From NCBI GenBank assembly GCA_963731625.1, contig CAVSWH010000022.1:1-64000 (forward strand): DNA of 64,000 nucleotides, in the 5' to 3' direction. Under the pieces are notes generated by a model. That model searched no databases. It was not told where the DNA came from and worked only from the letters and a program-made list of their open reading frames with translations. Shown here in pieces: positions 8,482-16,675 of the stretch. Position numbers and translations under genes: made by a program. The first letter of the stretch is position 1, and each line of letters opens with the position of its first letter. This DNA is from PALSA-555 sp963731625. GTDB taxonomy: Bacteria > Actinomycetota > Acidimicrobiia > IMCC26256 > PALSA-555.

Positions 8482-9915
8482 ATGGCAAGTCACCGCCCTA
8501 CGCCGCACGGGCACTCCCGCTCCGGCAGGCTCCGGGCGGGCCGCTGGGTCCTCGTGGCCTGCCCGTTCCTGCTGCTGGTCGCAGCGTGCAGTCCGGTGGC
8601 GGCTCCGCCCCCGCCCCCGCCGGCCGTGTCGAACTTCGCCCTCGCGGCCTCACCGGCGTCCGTGGCGGAGACGCCCGGTGGGTCGATCACCTCGGCCGTG
8701 TCGAGCACCCTCGTGGCCGGCGCCGCGCAGCCCGTCAGCCTGACCGCGAGCGGGCTGCCCACTGGCGTGTCGGCGACCTGGAACCCCCCGTCGATGACCA
8801 CGGGAGGATCGTCGACGCTGACGCTGACGGCCGCCGCCTCCGCGCCGGCCGAGTCGGCGACCGTGACCGTGACCGGCACGACCGGGTCGACGACCCACAC
8901 CGCCTCCGTCTCACTGACGGTCGGGAACACGGCGCCGAAGGCGGGCCCGTACCTAATCAAGACCGGGTGGGACATCCCGTCGCCCCAGTTCGTCCACGAC
9001 AACGTGGCGTCTATGGAGCAGATGCCCTTCGACGGCGTCGCGATCGACATGCCGGACTACAGCAAGAACGTGCAGTCCCAGACGCCGATCTCGGTGGCGC
9101 AGTTCCAGGCCGAGCTCGCGCCCGTGGCCCAGACGCACTTCACGAAGCTCACCCACAACTTCGTGATGGTGTACGCGACACCCGCCGGCAGCTTCTTCGA
9201 CGACTACTCGGTGCCAACACAGAACTTCGCGAACCTGGCCACCGCGGCGCAGCAGGCGGGGTTCACCGGGATCGTCTTCGACAACGAGTCGTACTTCGGG
9301 CCGGTCTGGAACGTCCCGACGGGCGAGACCCTGGCCGCGAGCCAGCCGCAGTCGCAGTTGCGCGGCCAGCAGATCATGGACGCGATGCGGGCGCAGTGGC
9401 CAAACATCCAGCTCCTCGCGCTGTACGGCCCGTGGGTGAGCGAGCCGCAAACCGCGACCGCGCTCAACCCGCCGATCTACAACGATGTGTCCTCGGCGAG
9501 CGAGCTGATGGGCTCGTTCGTCGTCGGCATGGTCCAGTCCAGTGTCGGGACGCCCGCGCAGGTGATCGACGGCGGCGAGATCTACAGCGGCCGGAGCGCC
9601 GCCGACTTCGCGAAAATCCACGCCTGGCAGAAGCAGGGCATGCCGACCCAGAGCAGCCTGATCCCGCCGTCCCTGAAGTCCTCCTACGCGTCGACGCTGT
9701 CGGCCGGCTTCGGCGTCTACGACTCGCCATACGAGGGCCTCACCATGGACCCTGCGACGTGGCAGAGCACGCTCACCAACGCACTCGAGGCGACGGACGA
9801 GTACGTCTGGGCCTACACCGAGCAGTACGACTGGTGGGGGACCGGTTACCCCGCGACGCCGGTGCCCTCGAGCTGGGTGGCCGCCACGGCGGCGGCCAAG
9901 GCCGCCGCCGGCTGA
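8482..9915 (+). CDS. Secreted lipoprotein with glycosidase-like TIM-barrel domain
   Basis: The product is a 477-residue protein with an N-terminal signal peptide and lipobox LVAAC (lipidated Cys near residue 36), a proline linker, an Ig/BACON-like beta domain (about 45-145, rich in Ser/Thr/Val) and a C-terminal domain (about 150-470). That domain has alternating hydrophobic strands such as FDGVAIDMPDYS, HNFVMVYATPAG, FTGIVFDNESYFGP and IQLLALYGPWV. The pattern suits a TIM-barrel glycoside hydrolase; IVFDNESY offers acidic residues that could be catalytic. Its place between polysaccharide genes suggests trimming of exported glycan outside the cell. The exact family is not recognised. The gene is intact. 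Confidence 0.6.
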   Translation: MASHRPTPHGHSRSGRLRAGRWVLVACPFLLLVAACSPVAAPPPPPPAVSNFALAASPASVAETPGGSITSAVSSTLVAGAAQPVSLTASGLPTGVSATWNPPSMTTGGSSTLTLTAAASAPAESATVTVTGTTGSTTHTASVSLTVGNTAPKAGPYLIKTGWDIPSPQFVHDNVASMEQMPFDGVAIDMPDYSKNVQSQTPISVAQFQAELAPVAQTHFTKLTHNFVMVYATPAGSFFDDYSVPTQNFANLATAAQQAGFTGIVFDNESYFGPVWNVPTGETLAASQPQSQLRGQQIMDAMRAQWPNIQLLALYGPWVSEPQTATALNPPIYNDVSSASELMGSFVVGMVQSSVGTPAQVIDGGEIYSGRSAADFAKIHAWQKQGMPTQSSLIPPSLKSSYASTLSAGFGVYDSPYEGLTMDPATWQSTLTNALEATDEYVWAYTEQYDWWGTGYPATPVPSSWVAATAAAKAAAG

Positions 9916-9922
9916 CCCGCCA

Positions 9923-9961
9923 GCCGCCACTCTGTGTGGCCCGATGAGCGTCCGTGGCGGC
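9923..9961 (+). terminator. Inverted repeat after lipoprotein gene, possible terminator
   Basis: GCCGCCAC (9923-9930) and GTGGCGGC (9954-9961) form a perfect 8-base stem 8 bases after the stop codon. There is no T-run, so an intrinsic terminator is not certain; GC-rich hairpins without T-runs are common after actinobacterial genes. Confidence 0.3.
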
Positions 9962-10327
9962 CGGTGCCGGGTGCGGCGGAGCCCCAAAGCGGGGCGATCC
10001 GGTCGAACCGGGCGTCCGCCGGGATCGCCGGACGGCGGCAACCATCCCTTTCGGTGCATGGACCGTAGATATGACGTGTTTATCGACCCGAGGGGGGCAG
10101 TGCGGCCGCGCCCGGGGCCGCGTCCTGTGGCCCGCGAGGAACGTGAGGCTCGTTCGCGCCGGTGAAAGCCGACTTGCACCACCTCACGCTCCACGCGCAA
10201 ACTGGGGCGAACAGACCACCATTCAGGTTGGGGCAGGTGGCTGCCGAAACGGTGGGGTGGGTCGCCATGAGCGCGGCCAAGAGGGCTGGATCTGCCGGTA
10301 GGGCATAGGGCTTAGGGGCTAGGCACG
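9962..10327 (+). promoter_or_regulatory. Long leader region with predicted pairing, upstream of dehydratase gene
   Basis: Nothing here looks coding. At 10142-10148 CGTGAGG pairs exactly with CCTCACG at 10182-10188 and encloses a small CGG/CCG hairpin with a GAAA-containing loop. Further on, GACCACC (10214-10220) can pair with the GGTGG-rich tract at 10251-10263. GCAAACTGGGGCGAA and GGCTGCCGAA are faintly like c-di-GMP-I riboswitch parts, but the order and spacing do not match the consensus. A tandem heptamer array ends the region. Confidence 0.3.
10299..10326 (+). repeat. Four tandem heptamers (TAGGGCN-like) directly before a start codon
   Basis: Units are TAGGGCA (10299), TAGGGCT (10306), TAGGGGC (10313) and TAGGCAC (10320). 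The array ends two bases before ATG 10328, where the ribosome site and any -10 box should lie. Copy changes would alter that spacing. Confidence 0.6.
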
Positions 10328-12222
10328 ATGCAAGGCACCAGGTGGGCGGCGACCGGGGCTTCTTCCCGGCGGTCCGTCCGTGTTCGTTTGGCGGCCGCCG
10401 ATGCGGCCGGGTGGGGCGTGGCGCTCTTCGCCGCGCTCGTCCTGCGCTTCAACTTCGCCCCGAGCGGCGCGGCGCTCGTCGACGCCGCGACGATCCTTCC
10501 GGTTGCGGTGTGCGCGCAGTGGGTCATCGGTTACGTCTTCGGCATCTACCGCAGCCGCTGGCGTGTCGGCAGCATCGACGAGGTGCCGGCCCTCGCGGCG
10601 ACGGTCGCACTCGTCGCGGCAATGCTGATCCTCGTCGACGTCAACGCCGGCGGACAGGACCGCCTGATCCCGCTCTCGGTCGGCGTGGCCGCCGGCTTCA
10701 TGGCGCTCGTCTTCATGGGCGCGGTGCGGACGATGGTGCCGACTGGGCGCCGACCGCCGCCGCCGACCAGCGGACGACGGACGGGCCGCGTCATCGTGTT
10801 CGGTGCGGGGAGCGGTGGGGAGCGTGCGCTCGAGTCCATGCTCCAGGACCCGGACAGCCCCTACGTGCCGGTCGCGTTGCTCGACGACGACCCGGCGAAG
10901 GTGGGCCTCTCAATTCGAGGAGTCCGCGTGGTCGGCGACCGCGACACGCTCCAGGACGCGGCCGAGCTGCGGAACGCGACCGTGCTGCTCGTGGCCGTGC
11001 CCACCGCGGACGGGTCGCTGATCCGCGACCTCGCGCGCCGCGCCGACGCCGCGGGCCTCCAGGTGCGGGCCCTGCCGTCGGTGCGCGAACTGCTCGGGGG
11101 CGAGGTCCGCGTCGTCGACATGCGCGAGCCCACCGACGCCGACGTGCTCGGGCGGCGCCGGATCGAGACCGAGCTCGAGGCGGTCTGCGAGTACCTGACC
11201 GGCAAGGTGGTCGTCATCACCGGGGCGGGCGGCTCGATCGGCTCGGAGCTCTGCCGCCAGGTGGCGGCGTTCGCGCCGGGCGAGATGGTCATGATCGACC
11301 GGGACGAGTCCGCTCTCCACGCCGTCCAGATGTCACTCGAGGGACGTGCCTTGCTGGATTCCGACGGCCTGGTCCTCGTCGACATCCGAGACCGGGCACG
11401 CCTGGCGCGGCTCTTCGCGGAGCGCCAGCCCGACGTCGTCTTCCACGCGGCCGCGTTGAAGCACCTCCCGCTGCTCAAATCGCATCCGGTCGAGGCGCTG
11501 AAGACCAACGTGTGGGGCACCCGCGCCGTCCTCGACGCGGCGGCCGAGGCGGGTGTGCAGCGGTTCGTCAACATCTCCACGGACAAGGCGGCCAACCCGT
11601 CGAGCGTCCTCGGGTACTCGAAGCGCGTTTGCGAGGGCCTCACCGCCTACGCGGCCGACGCCTACGACCGGATGTTCCTGAGCGTGCGCTTCGGCAACGT
11701 CCTTCGCAGCCGCGGGTCGGTGCTGACCGCGTTCCGGGCTCAGATCAAGGCGGGCGGGCCGATCACCGTCACGGATCCCGATGTGACGCGCTACTTCATG
11801 ACCGTCGAGGAGGCGGTGGAGCTCGTGCTCCAAGCCGGCGCGATCGGGGCTGCCGGCGACGCCCTTGTCCTCGACATGGGCGCACAGGTCCGCATCGCCA
11901 ACGTCGCGCGCGCCGCCTCGCGAACACGTCGAACCCTCCGATCCGCATCGAGTACACCGGACTCCGGCCGGGAGAGAAGCTCCAGGAGGAGCTGTACTCC
12001 GACGAGGAGATCCTCGTCCCCACCGACCATCCGCTCATCACCGCCGTGCACGTGCCGGCCCTGTCTCCCGAGCTCGTCGCCGACGTGGACTCGAGCCAGG
12101 ACGGCGCCGCGATCGCCGCCCTGCTGCGCGAACTGAGTGACGACATGGCGGCGCGGGCCACGCAGGCGCCGGTGCCCGCCGCGTCGCTGGGGACCGACCT
12201 CCTGCTCTCCAAGGTGGGATGA
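10328..12222 (+). pseudogene. CapD/PglF-type nucleotide-sugar 4,6-dehydratase, one frameshift
   Basis: Membrane-bound nucleoside-diphosphate-sugar epimerase/dehydratase of about 630 residues. Four N-terminal membrane segments (about residues 24-40, 60-76, 92-108 and 120-138) precede a first Rossmann-like domain (VIVFGAGSGGERAL near 158) and the catalytic SDR domain with ITGAGGSIGSELCRQ near 298, VFHAAALKHLPL and NISTDKAANPSSVLGYSKR. The frame is lost at about 11913-11925 and continues as IRIEYTGLRPGEKLQEELY to the stop at 12222, the usual C-terminus. Enzymes of this family make 4-keto-6-deoxy sugars for amino or deoxy sugars, which suits the DegT aminotransferase nearby. The single shift could be a sequence error. 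Confidence 0.85.
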
Positions 12223-12336
12223 CGCCCGAGGGGACGCACACCGCTCAGCTCAGGTCAGCGAGCTCGGGCGGACGAGCTCCGGCCCGGACTGCACAGCACG
12301 CGCGCAAGCCTCGTGTTCGGGCGAGAAGAGGCCGGA

Positions 12337-12342
12337 TACGCT
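12337..12342 (+). promoter_or_regulatory. Putative -10 box (TACGCT) of glyA
   Basis: TACGCT ends seven bases before GTG 12350 and supports that start as a leaderless one. Confidence 0.4.
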
Positions 12343-12349
12343 GGGCGCC

Positions 12350-13616
12350 GTGTTCGACCCCCCCGTGCTCGAAGCCACGGATCCTGCGATCGCCGACGTC
12401 GTCCGGCGGGAGCTCGAGCGTCAGAACACCACGATCCAGCTGATCGCCTCGGAGAACTTCACGTCCGAGGCGGTGCTCGCCGCGCAAGGTTCGGTCCTGA
12501 CCAACAAGTACTCGGAGGGGTATCCGGGCAAGCGCTACTACGGCGGCAACTACGTCGTCGACGAGGTCGAGGAGCTCGCCCGGGCAGCGCGCCTGCGAGC
12601 TGTTCGGGGCGGAGCACGCGAACGTGCAGCCGCACTCGGGCGCGAACGCCAACATGGCCGCGTACCTCGCGCTGCTCGAGCCCGGCGACGTCGTGATGGG
12701 CATGCGACTCGACCAGGGCGGCCACCTCACCCACGGCTCGCCCGTCAACTTCAGCGGGCGGCTCTACCGGTTCGTCGCCTACGGCGTCGACCGACGAGAC
12801 CGAGACGACTCGACTACGACGCGATCGCCGCGATCGCCCGCGGCCGAGCGCCCGAAGGTCATCGTCGCCGGCGCGACCGCTTACCCGCGGCTCATCGACT
12901 TCGACGGCGTTCCGTGCGATCGCCGACGAGGTCGAGCGCGCTGCTCCTCGTGGACGCCGCGCACATCGCCGGGCTCGTCGCCGGGGGCGCCCACCCGTCG
13001 CCCGTCCCGCTACGCCGACGTCGTGACCTTCACGACCCACAAGACGCTGCGCGGCCCCGCGCGCGGGCTGCATCCTCTGCAAGGAGCCCTACGCGCACGG
13101 CGATCGACAAGGCGGTGTTCCCGGGACTGCAGGGCGGCCCGCTCATGCACGTCATCGCCGCGAAGGCGGTGGCGTTCCACGAGGCCGCGCAGCCCGCGCT
13201 TCGCCGGGTACGCCGGCGCAGATCGTCGCAGAACGCGGAGGCGCTCGCCGCCGACGCTCGCGGATGAGGGGTTCCGCATCGTCTCCGGCGGGACCGACAA
13301 CCACCTGCTGCTCGTGGACCTGCGACCGTTCGGCGTGACCGGCAAGGTGGCCCAGGAGGCGCTCGACGCCGCGGGGATCACCTGCAACAAGAACACGATC
13401 CCGAACGACCCCGAGAAGCCCTTCGTCACCAGCGGTCTGCGGCTCGGCACGGCCGCGGTGACGACGGCGGGGATGGGGGAGCCGGAGATGGCGGAGATCG
13501 CCTCGCTGATCGCCCGAGTGCTCCGCGAGGTCGACGACGAGCAGACCCGCACCGAGGTCCGCGAGGCCAGCGCCCGGCTCTGCTCGAAGTTCACGCCGTA
13601 TCCCGATCTCGGCTGA
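12350..13616 (+). pseudogene. glyA: Serine hydroxymethyltransferase, many frameshifts
   Basis: PLP enzyme that converts serine and tetrahydrofolate to glycine and methylene-THF. The N-terminus is clear (IQLIASENFTSEAVL, GSVLTNKYSEGYPGKRYYGG), as is the last third from about 13256 (IVSGGTDNHLLLVDLRP, TCNKNTIPNDPEKPF, SGLRLGTAAVTTAGM). Between 12586 and 13256 the frame changes again and again, yet all family blocks are present: QPHSGANANMAAYLAL, HLTHGSPVNFSG, LLVDAAHIAGLVAGG, TFTTHKTLRGP (the PLP Lys) and FPGLQGGPLMHVIAAKAVAF. By hand I need 13 single-base removals, which leave 1254 bases or 417 residues, the usual length. A housekeeping gene with pure insertions of this kind suggests sequence error. 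The next gene starts 7 bases later. Confidence 0.9.
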
Positions 13617-13622
13617 GCCGCC

Positions 13623-14816
13623 GTGCTCGGCTACTCGATCGTCGGGGCCGCGGGTGCGATCACGACCTTCCTCGTCGCGTTCCTCATGCGGCGGCTCGCG
13701 CCGCGCATCGGGGCGGTGTCGCTGCCGGGCGCCCGCAGCGTGCACACCGAGCCCATGCCCTCGCTCGGCGGCGCCGCGATGTTCGCCGGGTTCCTCGTCG
13801 CGATCGCGGTCGCGTCACAGCTGAACCAGTTCCGGGAGATGTTCGCCGACTCGTCGGAGCCCCTCGGGCTGCTGCTCGGCGCGGGCGTCATGTTCATGAC
13901 CGGGATGCTCGACGACCTGCGGGAGGTGTCGCCGCCGGCGAAGGTGGCCGGGCAGGTGCTGAGCGGCAGCATCCTGTCGCTCTTCGGGGTCACGATGCTC
14001 TTCTTCCGGGTCCCGTTCGCCAGCTACCAGTACATCGTCCTCTCGCCCGACCTGGCGCCGCTCGTCACCGTCGTCGTCGTCGTGGTGCTGGCGAACGCGA
14101 TCAACCTCATCGACGGGCTCGACGGGCTCGCCGCCGGGATCGTCTTCATCGCCGGCACGGCCCTGTTCCTCTACGCCGACCGGCTCTTCAAGGCCGGCCT
14201 CCTCGAGGGGTCCAACATCGGCCCGCTCGTCGCGGTCATCGCCGTGGCGGTCTGCGCCGGGTTCCTGCCGCACAACTTCAGCCCGGCGCGCCTCTTCATG
14301 GGCGACGCCGGCGCCATGTTCCTCGGCGTGCTCATGGCGGTCACGACGATCACGATCGGCGGGCGCACCGCAGACGAGTTCAGCGGCCAGACGTACTTCT
14401 TCTTCGCGCCGCTGGTGATCCCGATCCTGATCCTCGCGGTGCCGGTGATCGACACGGGGTTCTCGTTCGTCCGCCGGATCGTCAATCGTCGATCCTTCGC
14501 GGTCGCCGACCGCGAGCATCTCCACCATCGCCTCATGCGCCTCGGCCACGGCCCGCGGCGGGCGGTGGTCATCTTGTGGCTCTGGACCGCGCTGCTCTCC
14601 GCCGTCGCGCTCATCCCGACGTACACGAACCGGGGCAACGCCCTCGTGCCGCTCGCGCTGGGCGGCCTCGCCCTCCTCCTCTTCACCTACTTCCACCCTG
14701 GGCTGCGGACGCGGTCGCCGGGCCCCGAGGACCAGGGGTGGTGGCGCAAGAAGAAGGGGAATGAGGATGTGGTCGAGCTCAGCGATCGACGGAAGGCGGC
14801 CGGCCACCCACGGTGA
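13623..14816 (+). CDS. WecA/TagO/MraY-like polyprenyl-phosphate sugar-1-phosphate transferase
   Basis: Multi-pass enzyme of 397 residues that links a UDP-amino-sugar phosphate to undecaprenyl or decaprenyl phosphate, the first step of arabinogalactan-linker or other wall polymer synthesis. Seen: HTEPMPSLGGAAMF near residue 41, the Asp-rich MTGMLDDLRE near 91, NAINLIDGLDGLAAG near 159, ARLFMGDAGAMFLG near 224 and DREHLHHRLMRLGHG near 298. About ten hydrophobic segments are visible, and the C-terminal tail is short and basic. A GTG start is used. Its position just before the ATP synthase genes matches the rfe-atp order of Mycobacterium tuberculosis (Rv1302 onward). MraY of peptidoglycan synthesis is less likely, because the HHRL loop is typical of the WecA branch. 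Confidence 0.85.
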   Translation: MLGYSIVGAAGAITTFLVAFLMRRLAPRIGAVSLPGARSVHTEPMPSLGGAAMFAGFLVAIAVASQLNQFREMFADSSEPLGLLLGAGVMFMTGMLDDLREVSPPAKVAGQVLSGSILSLFGVTMLFFRVPFASYQYIVLSPDLAPLVTVVVVVVLANAINLIDGLDGLAAGIVFIAGTALFLYADRLFKAGLLEGSNIGPLVAVIAVAVCAGFLPHNFSPARLFMGDAGAMFLGVLMAVTTITIGGRTADEFSGQTYFFFAPLVIPILILAVPVIDTGFSFVRRIVNRRSFAVADREHLHHRLMRLGHGPRRAVVILWLWTALLSAVALIPTYTNRGNALVPLALGGLALLLFTYFHPGLRTRSPGPEDQGWWRKKKGNEDVVELSDRRKAAGHPR

Positions 14817-14825
14817 CCGCCCAAG

Positions 14826-14854
14826 TTGACCCCCCCACGGGGGTCCGGTACTTT
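14826..14854 (+). promoter_or_regulatory. Sigma-70-type promoter of the atp operon
   Basis: TTGACC (14826-14831), a 17-base spacer and TACTTT (14849-14854) form a good -35/-10 pair about 66 bases before the first gene of the ATP synthase locus. The spacer contains a perfect hairpin, GACCCCC (14828-14834) and GGGGGTC (14839-14845) with a CCAC loop, that overlaps the -35 end. It could be an operator or the remnant of a terminator for the upstream gene. Confidence 0.6.
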
Positions 14855-14920
14855 GAGAAAGAATTCACAAGCGCCCCCGGCAGCGCCGCCGGGCGGCGTC
14901 ACTGCGAGGGAGCCCCCCAG

Positions 14921-15184
14921 GTGGAGGACCGACGGCGCCGGACGGTGCCGTGGCAGAGCGGGTTCGGCGACGGACTCAGCCAGGCCATCGACATGATCGG
15001 GCCGCCGGTCATCTTGGGACTGCTCGGCTGGTTCCTCGACTCCCGGCTCGGCACCAGCCCCATCTTTCTGGTTGGCTTGGCCATCCTCGGCGTGGCCGGG
15101 GTGTTCGTGAAGACGTACTACGAGTACCAGGGGCGCGCGGCGCGCCACGACGAGGGGAAGCCGTGGGTGAGACGTCGGCCGTAA
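14921..15184 (+). CDS. atpI: AtpI/AtpZ-like small membrane protein
   Basis: The product has 87 residues and two membrane segments (about 24-40 and 46-62), with GFGDGLSQAIDMIGPPV followed by ILGLLGWFLDSRLGTSPIF. The GLxxGWxLDxxLGTSP pattern is the one seen in the AtpI/AtpZ family, which helps assembly of the c-ring or carries Mg at the head of many atp operons. GTG 14921 is preferred because GAGGGA (14906-14911) sits 9 bases before it and a promoter lies further upstream. A longer reading from GTG 14813 would run through that promoter. The 3' end overlaps the next gene by 22 bases. Confidence 0.65.
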   Translation: MEDRRRRTVPWQSGFGDGLSQAIDMIGPPVILGLLGWFLDSRLGTSPIFLVGLAILGVAGVFVKTYYEYQGRAARHDEGKPWVRRRP

Positions 15185-15588
15185 CGGTCCCCTACGAGCG
15201 CGCGATCGCCCGCGACCTGGCCCGCCGGGCGGCGCTCGTCGCACCCCTCGTGGTGCTCGGCTGCGGGTTGGCGTGGGGCGCCGCCGGCGCGGTCAGCGCC
15301 GCGATCGGCCTCATCCTCGTGGCGCTGAACTTCCTCGCCGCCGCCGGGGCCCTGACCTGGGCCGCACCCCAGGGTGGCTCCGTGGTGATGGCCGCGGTGC
15401 TCGGCGGCTACCTGCTCCGGCTCCTCGTGCTCCTCGGGATCGTCCTGGCGCTCCAGCAGGTGGCCTGGCTCAACATCCCGGTCCTGGTGGTGACCCTTGC
15501 CGTCACGCACCTGGCGCTGCTCACCTGGGAGATGCGCTACGTCAGCTTCTCCCTGGCCGCCCCCGGCCTGAAGCCGGCTCGGAAGTAA
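15163..15588 (+). CDS. Second AtpI-like membrane protein (ATP synthase I/UncI type)
   Basis: The product has 141 residues and four hydrophobic segments (about 21-37, 40-58, 68-88 and 93-113). It begins VGETSAVTVPYERAIARDLARR and ends with a basic tail. Size, four-helix layout and place directly before atpB fit the ATP synthase protein I family (the Rv1303 position in mycobacteria), which is poorly conserved in sequence, so the assignment rests mainly on context. GTG 15163 has an AGGGGAAG motif just upstream. Translation is probably coupled to the preceding gene through the 22-base overlap. Confidence 0.55.
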   Translation: MGETSAVTVPYERAIARDLARRAALVAPLVVLGCGLAWGAAGAVSAAIGLILVALNFLAAAGALTWAAPQGGSVVMAAVLGGYLLRLLVLLGIVLALQQVAWLNIPVLVVTLAVTHLALLTWEMRYVSFSLAAPGLKPARK

Positions 15589-15600
15589 GGCGGGCGACAC

Positions 15601-16383
15601 GTGACGATCCCCGTGCTCGGCGGCTTCACCTTCCCGCCCATCGACGAGCTGTTCCGCTGGAAGGCCTTCTTCCTCAGCGGCACGCCGTTCGCGATGAACA
15701 AGACGGTGCTCTTGATCCTGGTCTCCGTGACCGTGCTCAGCACGCTGTTCGTCGTCGCCACCCGCAACATGCAGCTCGTGCCGGGCAAGCTGCAGAACGT
15801 CGCCGAGATGGGCTGGGAGTTCGTCGACCAGGGGATCGTGCGGGACGTCATCGGTGCCGACGCCGCCGGGTGGTCGTCGTTCATGGCCACCCTCTTCTTC
15901 TTCATCTTGTTCCTGAACATCTGGGAAGTCATCCCGATCATGCAGTTCCCGCCGACCTCGCGGATGGCCGTCCCGCTGTACCTCGCGATCCAGTCCTACA
16001 TCATCATGATCGTCGTCGGGATCGCGGTGCAGGGGCCATGGCAGTACTTCAAGGGCTCGATCGTGCCGCCGGGCGTCCCGAAGGTGATGCTGGTCCTGGT
16101 CGTGCCCATCGAGTTCATCTCGAAGTTCATGGTGCGGCCCTTCTCGCTCAGCGTCCGACTGCTCGCCAACATGATGGCGGGCCACATCCTGCTGACGGCC
16201 GTGGCGCTGCTGTGTGCCGCGTGCTGGACGAAGAGCATTCCCGAGGCGCCGCTGCTGCCGTTCCTCGTCGCGCTGAACGTCGCGGTCATCCTCTTCGAGC
16301 TGCTGGTCGTCGTGCTGCAGGCGTACATCTTCACGATCCTCACCGCGGTGTACATCGCGGAGTCGAAGCATCCGGAGCATTAG
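15601..16383 (+). CDS. atpB: F0F1 ATP synthase subunit a
   Basis: Membrane stator subunit of 260 residues that forms the proton half-channels beside the c-ring. The conserved RPFSLSVRLLANMMAGH block is present with the essential Arg near residue 186, and the last helix carries FELLVVVLQAYIFTILTAVYI with the conserved Gln. Five to six membrane helices can be drawn. It begins 12 bases after the AtpI-like gene at GTG and is followed 13 bases later by atpE. No unusual features are seen. Confidence 0.95.
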   Translation: MTIPVLGGFTFPPIDELFRWKAFFLSGTPFAMNKTVLLILVSVTVLSTLFVVATRNMQLVPGKLQNVAEMGWEFVDQGIVRDVIGADAAGWSSFMATLFFFILFLNIWEVIPIMQFPPTSRMAVPLYLAIQSYIIMIVVGIAVQGPWQYFKGSIVPPGVPKVMLVLVVPIEFISKFMVRPFSLSVRLLANMMAGHILLTAVALLCAACWTKSIPEAPLLPFLVALNVAVILFELLVVVLQAYIFTILTAVYIAESKHPEH

Positions 16384-16396
16384 GAGAAAGAGACCC

Positions 16397-16666
16397 ATGC
16401 ATCTTTTGTTGCTCGCGCAGGCTGCCGGAGCGCAGCCCGATCTCAAGGCCGGGCTCCAGGCCATCGGCGCCGGGATCGTGTACGGCGCCGCGGCCATCGG
16501 GCCGGGTATCGGCATCGGGTACGTCGTCGGCTCGGCCATCCAGGCCATGGCCCGTCAGCCCGAGATGCAAGGACCGATCCGAACGACGATGTTCCTCGGC
16601 GTGGCCTTCGCCGAGGCGCTCGCCCTGTTCGGGTTCGTCCTCTTCTTCCTCGCCAAGAGCGGTTAG
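16397..16666 (+). CDS. atpE: F0F1 ATP synthase subunit c
   Basis: Proteolipid of 89 residues with two helices. The first carries a GxGxGxG-like run (AAIGPGIGIGYVVG), the polar loop is ARQPE (residues 52-56), and the second helix holds the proton-binding Glu near residue 73 in FAEALALFGF. A purple or Na-type QxxE/ES ligand set is not seen, so a proton ring is likely. AGGAGAAAGAG lies upstream as a strong ribosome site, as expected for the most abundant subunit. Confidence 0.95.
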   Translation: MHLLLLAQAAGAQPDLKAGLQAIGAGIVYGAAAIGPGIGIGYVVGSAIQAMARQPEMQGPIRTTMFLGVAFAEALALFGFVLFFLAKSG

Positions 16667-16675
16667 GAGGTCCTC

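Noticed and set aside
10140..10265. Canonical c-di-GMP-I riboswitch
   Set aside because: Only short words resemble it. The required order of GGCAAACC, GAAA tetraloop and ACGCAAAGCC is not present, so I kept only a generic structured-leader note.
12586..13256. Programmed frameshifting in glyA
   Set aside because: Thirteen shifts without slippery sites or stem-loops, in an ordinary housekeeping gene, do not fit any known recoding.
14813..14920. Longer N-terminus of the first AtpI-like protein from GTG 14813
   Set aside because: It would include the promoter and a hairpin and reads as low-similarity text. GTG 14921 has a ribosome site.
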